NCBI GenBank assembly: GCA_016792785.1
Contig: JAEUML010000226.1
Coordinates: forward strand, 1-64,000
Reading direction: 5' to 3'
DNA length: 64,000 nucleotides
Source of the DNA: Alphaproteobacteria bacterium
Lineage (GTDB): Bacteria > Pseudomonadota > Alphaproteobacteria > Micropepsales > Micropepsaceae
Of the stretch, positions 59,538 through 64,000 are shown one piece after another. The first letter of the stretch is position 1. Every line of letters starts with the position of its first letter. Below the pieces are notes generated by a model. The model had not been told where the DNA came from and made no database searches. It saw nothing but the letters and a program-made list of their open reading frames with translations. A program made the position numbers and the translations under genes.

Positions 59538-60082
59538 GCCTGCGGCGAGCGCTGTTCCTGGACCGCGACGGCGTCATCAACATCGATCACGGCTATGTCC
59601 ATCGCGTTGATCAAGTGGACTTCGTCGACGGGATCTTTGCGTTGTGCCGGGCCGCGCAGCGCCACGGCTACCTCAGCGTCGTCATCACCAACCAAGCGGG
59701 GATCGGCCGCGGGTACTACGACGAAGGCGATTTCCGTGCGCTGATGTCGTGGATGAAGACCGAGTTCGAGCGGGCAGGCGCTTCGCTCGACGGCGTTTAC
59801 CACTGCCCACACCACCCGGTGCATGGGCTCGGGGTCTATCGCATCGCCTGTGCGTGCCGCAAACCCGAACCGGGACTGCTGCTTGCAGCACAGCAGGAGC
59901 TGTCGCTAGACCTTTCGACATCAGTGCTTATCGGCGACAAGATGAGCGACATTGAAGCGGGCCGGCGCGCCGGCGTCGGGCAGCGGATTCTGCTCTCCGG
60001 GGATGCGGCGGCACTCGACGGTGCGGGGGAGGCGGTTTTGCCGTCACTCGATCTGATCCGCTTTCACCTTTTCGGGCATTGA
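59534..60082 (+). CDS. gmhB: D-glycero-D-manno-heptose 1,7-bisphosphate phosphatase (GmhB)
   Basis: A 182-residue HAD phosphatase. The nucleophile motif is FLDRDGVIN. The ITNQAGIGRGYY loop and the zinc-binding CPHHP...CACRKPEPG cluster are diagnostic of GmhB. It removes one phosphate from heptose 1,7-bisphosphate. The ATG overlaps the upstream stop (ATGA). The trio with hddA and the nucleotidyltransferase covers the later steps of GDP-heptose synthesis; the sedoheptulose-7-phosphate isomerase gene (gmhA) is not in the window. Confidence 0.9.
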   Translation: MSLRRALFLDRDGVINIDHGYVHRVDQVDFVDGIFALCRAAQRHGYLSVVITNQAGIGRGYYDEGDFRALMSWMKTEFERAGASLDGVYHCPHHPVHGLGVYRIACACRKPEPGLLLAAQQELSLDLSTSVLIGDKMSDIEAGRRAGVGQRILLSGDAAALDGAGEAVLPSLDLIRFHLFGH

Positions 60083-60110
60083 CGCTAACGCCAGTGCTCG
60101 GCCGCCAGAG

Positions 60111-60156
60111 TCGAAAATTCGATTGACAAGGTAACGCCCTGACCATTCTTAGGGCG
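60111..60156 (+). promoter_or_regulatory. Palindrome and promoter-like elements upstream of the ABC transporter
   Basis: TCGAA-aa-TTCGA (60111-60122) directly abuts TTGACA (60123-60128), a perfect -35 hexamer. The -10 is weak (TTCTTA after 17 bp). A 6-bp hairpin CGCCCT/AGGGCG overlaps this region (60135-60156). The palindrome could be an operator that controls the promoter 81 nt before the transporter start; the hairpin could end the gmhB transcript. Confidence 0.4.
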
Positions 60157-60236
60157 CGAACAGGGGCTCGACGCGTGTACTCAACCTCCAACCGGCCGCC
60201 GGTCGGCCAACCTTCGCACGACACGGGAGCGTTCTT

Positions 60237-62075
60237 ATGCTTCGCCTGAACGAGGTGCAGGTTGTTCGCGATCTTCTTGCAATTCTGCCTCGCTCGCAGC
60301 GCACCAAGTTGCTCCTGCTGGCGGGGGGGCTGTTGTTCGTCGGCCTCATCGAAATGGTCGGGCTCAGCGTCATCTTCGTCTACATCAGCGTCCTCGACAA
60401 GATGTCGACGCAGAACGTCGAGAGCGGAAGTCTCGTTGCGACGCTGATCGCATGGACAGGCGTCAACGATGTGGTCTCGGCCTCCGTCTGGTTCGGCCTT
60501 GCGCTGATCGCCATCTTCATCGCCAAGGCCACCACGGTCATCTCCGTCTACTTCGTCGTGATGAGGTTCGTGTTCGACAATTTCAGAATCGTCGGCGAAC
60601 GCCTGTTTCAGGGCTACTTGAGCGCTCCTTACGAATACCACCTGGAGCGCAGTTCGTTCGAGCTGCAGCGCACGATCAACGTCGAGCTGCCGGCTGCGTT
60701 CACCTCGGCGAGCCTCGCCGTTGTCTATCTGATCGCGAATATCTTCACGATCGGCTTGATGTCGATCGCACTGATCATCGTCCAACCTTACGTGACGGCG
60801 TTTGCGATCGTCGTGCTGGGCGGACTGAGTACGCTTTTCTATTCGTTCTTCCGCAAGTTCGTTTACAATTTGGGCGTCCGCCGTCACAAGCACGTCGAAG
60901 GCTCGATCAAGTGGGTGAGCCAGGCGTTGGACGGCATTCGCGAAATCCGCGTCTTCGGGCGCGAACCGTTTTTCGCCGACAGCTTCCGTGAAAACATCAA
61001 GGGCGTGACGGATTCCGAGCGGAAGTTGCGCACGTTCTATCAGGTGCCCAGCCTGGTGAACGAAGCGATCCTCGTGTGCGGTGTTGTCGGCCTGATCGTC
61101 GGATCGATCTTCGCGGGGCAACCGCTGCCCACGCTGTTGCCCACGCTGGCCATGTTCGGGGTGGCGGGCGTGCGCATCAGCGGCATGGTGAGCAGCATGG
61201 TCAACCAGTTGCAGATGCTGCAGTACACTGCCCAAGCGGTGAAGACGATCCGCACCGAACTCGACACCGTCAACGAATTCAAGACGCCTACCGCCGCGTC
61301 GAACGAGCCCGACTTCCTTACGGGCGACATCGTTCTGGAGCGCGTCGGTTACCGGTATCCCAGCGCCAAGACGCCGACGGTCGCGAACCTGAGCGTGCGC
61401 ATTGCTGAAGGAAGCCGTGTCGCCTTCGTGGGCCCCTCGGGGGCGGGCAAGTCGACCATTATCGCTCTGCTGCTGGGTTTGCTGCGGCCAACGGAGGGCA
61501 GCATTCGCGCAGGCGACGTCGAGATCGCGCACGCGTTCGCCACGTGGCGTAAGGGGCTCGCCTTTGTGCCGCAGTCGATCTTTCTGCTCGACGATACGAT
61601 CCGAACCAACGTGCTCTTCGGCACCGCCTCAAACGGCCACTCGCGCGAGGCGGACGTGTGGGAGGCACTCGAAGTTGCCCAGCTTGCCGACTTCGTGAGG
61701 GCGCAACCCAAAGGGCTCGATACACCTGTCGGCGAGAACGGTTTGTCGCTTTCAGGAGGCGAGCGCCAGCGCTTGGGAATCGCGCGAGCGCTGTTCAGCA
61801 AACCAAAGGTTCTGATTCTCGACGAAGCTACCGCCTCTCTGGACACCATCACGGAACAAAAGCTCACGCGGAACGTCCTCGACCGCTGCAAGGGCATGAC
61901 GCTCGTCGTGGTTGCCCACCGGCTCTCGACCGTGCGCGATTGCGATCGCATCTATTACTTGGAGGGCGGGCGCGTGGCTGCGAGCGGCAGATATGATGAG
62001 CTGCTGAACAGCAGTCCGGGCTTTAGAGCCATGGCTCAGACGGGGATGACCACAGAGACCAAGATCCCGGCCTAA
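60237..62075 (+). CDS. ABC transporter, permease fused to ATPase (lipid-linked glycan flippase type)
   Basis: A 612-residue protein with an exporter-type half-transporter layout: about six membrane helices in the first 330 residues, then the ATPase. Walker A is GPSGAGKS at 399-406, the signature LSGGE at 505-509, and Walker B LILDEATASLD at about 526-536. The build is like MsbA/PglK, which flip lipid-linked glycans as homodimers. Its place after heptose nucleotide genes and before glycosyltransferases suggests export of a lipid-linked glycan. The stop overlaps the convergent glycosyltransferase gene by 4 nt. Confidence 0.9.
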   Translation: MLRLNEVQVVRDLLAILPRSQRTKLLLLAGGLLFVGLIEMVGLSVIFVYISVLDKMSTQNVESGSLVATLIAWTGVNDVVSASVWFGLALIAIFIAKATTVISVYFVVMRFVFDNFRIVGERLFQGYLSAPYEYHLERSSFELQRTINVELPAAFTSASLAVVYLIANIFTIGLMSIALIIVQPYVTAFAIVVLGGLSTLFYSFFRKFVYNLGVRRHKHVEGSIKWVSQALDGIREIRVFGREPFFADSFRENIKGVTDSERKLRTFYQVPSLVNEAILVCGVVGLIVGSIFAGQPLPTLLPTLAMFGVAGVRISGMVSSMVNQLQMLQYTAQAVKTIRTELDTVNEFKTPTAASNEPDFLTGDIVLERVGYRYPSAKTPTVANLSVRIAEGSRVAFVGPSGAGKSTIIALLLGLLRPTEGSIRAGDVEIAHAFATWRKGLAFVPQSIFLLDDTIRTNVLFGTASNGHSREADVWEALEVAQLADFVRAQPKGLDTPVGENGLSLSGGERQRLGIARALFSKPKVLILDEATASLDTITEQKLTRNVLDRCKGMTLVVVAHRLSTVRDCDRIYYLEGGRVAASGRYDELLNSSPGFRAMAQTGMTTETKIPA

Positions 62076-63205
62076 CCGTTCGGCGCCAGGGCCGATCGAT
62101 ATTCGCGCTCGTATCGCGCGATCATGGCGGTCAGCGAAAATTCGCGTGCGACGCGTGCGCGATTGGCGGCCCCAAGGCGAGCTCGCAGGGCTGCGTCCCG
62201 GAGCAATGTCTCCATGGCTCGCGCTAGCGCTGCTTCGTCCTCTCGCGGGGCGACGTAAGGCGCGTTTTCCTCGGCGACGATGCTGGCGACATCGCCAACG
62301 TTTGTGCACACGGCCGGCAAGTTGGCGGCCATGGCTTCGACAAGACTGATCGGAAATTGCTCGGTATCCGACGATAGCGCAAAGACGTCGAAGAGGCCGA
62401 CATATCTCTCCGGACGGGGCAAGAAGCCGGTCAGATGAACCCGATCTTCGATGCCTTGTGCGCGCGCCTCGGCTTGTATTCGCTCGCGCGTGGGCCCATC
62501 GCCTACGATGACGAGGCGGGTGGATATACCGCGCGCGGCTTGCGCGAAAACGCGAACGAGGCGCGTCAGGTTCTTCTCTTCCCTCAACCCCGCGACCGTT
62601 CCCACCTGGAGAACACCGTCTCCACGATCGAGACCCGGCAGCGCATCGGACCGCGGCACAGCGGCGAATGCAACCGCGTCGACGCCATTCGGGATGTAGA
62701 CGACCTTGCCCGCAGGCTGGCGCCAGACATCACGCGCAGCGCGTTCCAGCACATGGGAGGGAACGATCAACCTTCGCGCTGCAGGCAGGGCGAGGCGGCG
62801 GAACCAGACGCGGCGCCCGAGTTGGGTCTCGCTTTCGTCAGGGCCGAAGCCGTCTTCGTGGTGGACGAGAGGCGGACCTCCAAATAGTCGCTGGCTCATC
62901 ACGACCTCAACGGCACCCCAATTGTAGGTCAGTACAAGATCCGGTTTGAGCGCGGCTACCCTGTTGCGGATGGCGCGGAGACGTGAAGGCAAGGACCCTT
63001 GCTTGAGGTCAGGGAAATCGGGGAACTCGATGGAGAGCGACGTCTCCAAGCCCGCTCGCGCGGCCAGTTCGCCATGTCCGACGGAGACGATCGAATGCGC
63101 GAAGGACGATCCCCATGCGTTCATCAATTGTACGGCGCGCACCTGTGGGCCGCCCGGATTGAAGGTCGAGAAGACGTGCAGGAGGCGCGGCTGGGATTGG
63201 CTCAT
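62072..63205 (-). CDS. Glycosyltransferase family 4
   Basis: A 377-residue GT-B enzyme. The start RLLHVFSTFNPGGPQVRAVQ, the VHHEDGFGPDESETQ segment, VVYIPNGVDAVAFA, VGTVAGLREEKNLTRLVRVF and SSDTEQFPISLVEAMAANLP give the full fold. I start at ATG 63205 (MSQSQPRLLH); the longer frame back to 63430 overlaps the upstream gene. It is 2 nt after the epimerase gene on the same strand, so the two probably share a transcript. Confidence 0.88.
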   Translation of the reverse strand: MSQSQPRLLHVFSTFNPGGPQVRAVQLMNAWGSSFAHSIVSVGHGELAARAGLETSLSIEFPDFPDLKQGSLPSRLRAIRNRVAALKPDLVLTYNWGAVEVVMSQRLFGGPPLVHHEDGFGPDESETQLGRRVWFRRLALPAARRLIVPSHVLERAARDVWRQPAGKVVYIPNGVDAVAFAAVPRSDALPGLDRGDGVLQVGTVAGLREEKNLTRLVRVFAQAARGISTRLVIVGDGPTRERIQAEARAQGIEDRVHLTGFLPRPERYVGLFDVFALSSDTEQFPISLVEAMAANLPAVCTNVGDVASIVAEENAPYVAPREDEAALARAMETLLRDAALRARLGAANRARVAREFSLTAMIARYEREYRSALAPNG

Positions 63206-63207
63206 GC

Positions 63208-64000
63208 TCAGTCGAAGAGCAGCGCACGCGCCGGCACGCGAATACCGCGCTCGATGAACTTCGCACGGTCCCCGAGGGGTCGCCATGCGAGGGTTGCTTC
63301 CGTTGCAGCCGTGTCGAAGCGCGCGAGCATGCCGCGCGAACGCAAATCCCGCGCGCCGGGGAAGGGTACAGCCCGCCCGCCGGCACGCTTGACGAGCCAT
63401 TTCGCGACTTCGATCGCTTGCATCCGCCAAACCGATCGGGGGTGAAAGACCAACGGCCGACCCAGGGCGTGTGCGAGCTCGCCGATATACTCGCGCGCCG
63501 TTAGGCGCACCGGCCCCACGATGTTGTCTGCACGGCCGTGGATGGCGTCATCCGCTTTCAACGCGCACACGATCGCCGCTGCGCAATCTTCGACCAGCAC
63601 GAACGCCAGCGGGTTTCGACCGTCAGACCAACCCAGGCAATGCTGCTCGTTGTTGAAGAGGCCGAGACCGGAATGGAAGGGGCTGGCACCTTCGCCGACC
63701 ACGACCCCCGGACGCTGAATCGTGACGGGCAGTCCTTGCGCCCGGTGCATGGCGAGAAGAAGGCGCTCAGCCTCGGCTTTCGCAAAGGAGTAATCGCCGC
63801 GCTCGGCGCCACGATCATCGGCGGGCGTCGAGGACGTGATCGTTTCGTTCGGGTCACCCAGATAGAGTGCGGCTATCGAGCTGACGTGAATCAAGCGCCC
63901 GACACCGGCGGCGAGGCACGCATTTGCGACTGTCTCTGCCGATCCGACGATCGTCTTGACGATCGTTTCGCGAGACCCTGAAGCCCCGCCATGGGCAAGG
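63208..64000 (-). CDS. NAD-dependent epimerase/dehydratase (SDR family), 5' part missing
   Basis: The gene enters from the right edge, so the N-terminal NAD-binding glycine motif is outside. The in-window part begins LAHGGASGSRETIVKTIVGS and continues with RLIHVSSIAALYLGDP, YSFAKAEAERLLLAM (the YxxxK catalytic pair) and QRPGVVVGEG. It is an extended SDR enzyme acting on a nucleotide sugar or related substrate. The C-terminal 100 residues are more divergent (VFHPRSVWRMQAIEVAKWLV). It precedes a glycosyltransferase gene by 2 nt. Confidence 0.85.
   Translation of the reverse strand, partial: LAHGGASGSRETIVKTIVGSAETVANACLAAGVGRLIHVSSIAALYLGDPNETITSSTPADDRGAERGDYSFAKAEAERLLLAMHRAQGLPVTIQRPGVVVGEGASPFHSGLGLFNNEQHCLGWSDGRNPLAFVLVEDCAAAIVCALKADDAIHGRADNIVGPVRLTAREYIGELAHALGRPLVFHPRSVWRMQAIEVAKWLVKRAGGRAVPFPGARDLRSRGMLARFDTAATEATLAWRPLGDRAKFIERGIRVPARALLFD

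Noticed and set aside
58787-60082. A 431-residue fusion of a long N-terminal part with GmhB
   Set aside because: The first 249 residues are an out-of-frame reading of the nucleotidyltransferase gene; GmhB starts at ATG 59534.
1-64000. CRISPR arrays, transposases, prophage genes, rRNA or tRNA genes
   Set aside because: None seen on reading both strands; the only direct repeats of note are the three CATGTGAC units, which are too few and too variable for a CRISPR array.

Overview
The window looks like chromosomal DNA from a high-GC alphaproteobacterium. The evidence is a DUF1674/SdhAF4-type protein, a COQ4 homologue, a GH3-type ligase, TolB/TPR proteins fused to a cyclase-like domain, and an exosortase-A (XrtA)-associated exopolysaccharide (EPS) locus. 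The genus cannot be named; lineages that carry XrtA clusters are the obvious candidates. I see no rRNA, tRNA, CRISPR array, transposase or phage gene.

Region 1 (1-15.4 kb) is mostly housekeeping and unknown genes: the start of an M48 protease, DUF1674, two tandem TolB/TPR proteins (the second with a cyclase-like domain lacking a key lysine), a divergent TetR/glutathione transferase pair with two matching palindromes, a pirin, a metallophosphatase, a DUF2785 protein, a large coiled-coil/polyproline/beta-barrel surface protein, a LuxR-type regulator, an alpha/beta hydrolase and a hotdog thioesterase.

Region 2 (15.6-23.9 kb) is a same-strand run concerned with acyl groups: penicillin-acylase-type hydrolase, GH3 ligase, PfkB kinase, COQ4-like protein, crotonase and a KASIII-type ketosynthase, ending convergently against a phosphopantetheinyl transferase. 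Nothing shows that they share a pathway, but the combination is unusual.

Region 3 (23.9-47.6 kb) is the XrtA-associated EPS locus. It supplies GDP-mannose (ManC) and UDP-ManNAcA (WecB, WecC), a priming sugar transferase, several glycosyltransferases, two polysaccharide deacetylases, an asparagine-synthase-type amidotransferase, FemAB-like acyltransferases, an O-glycosylation-ligase-like membrane protein, and an export operon (Wza-like lipoprotein, chain-length protein, Tyr-kinase-like ATPase, outer-membrane protein, deacetylase). The exosortase, the PEP-CTERM substrates and the locus ATPase that normally accompany these families were not found.

Region 4 (47.9-64 kb) continues surface-glycan functions: more glycosyltransferases, two more FemAB/GNAT-like genes, a block of unknown membrane proteins with an aminoglycoside-phosphotransferase-like kinase, an AGE-type epimerase, a GDP-D-glycero-D-manno-heptose set (HddA-type kinase, nucleotidyltransferase, GmhB phosphatase), an ABC exporter, and a truncated NAD-dependent epimerase. 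Regions 3 and 4 together probably build, modify and export one or more surface polysaccharides.
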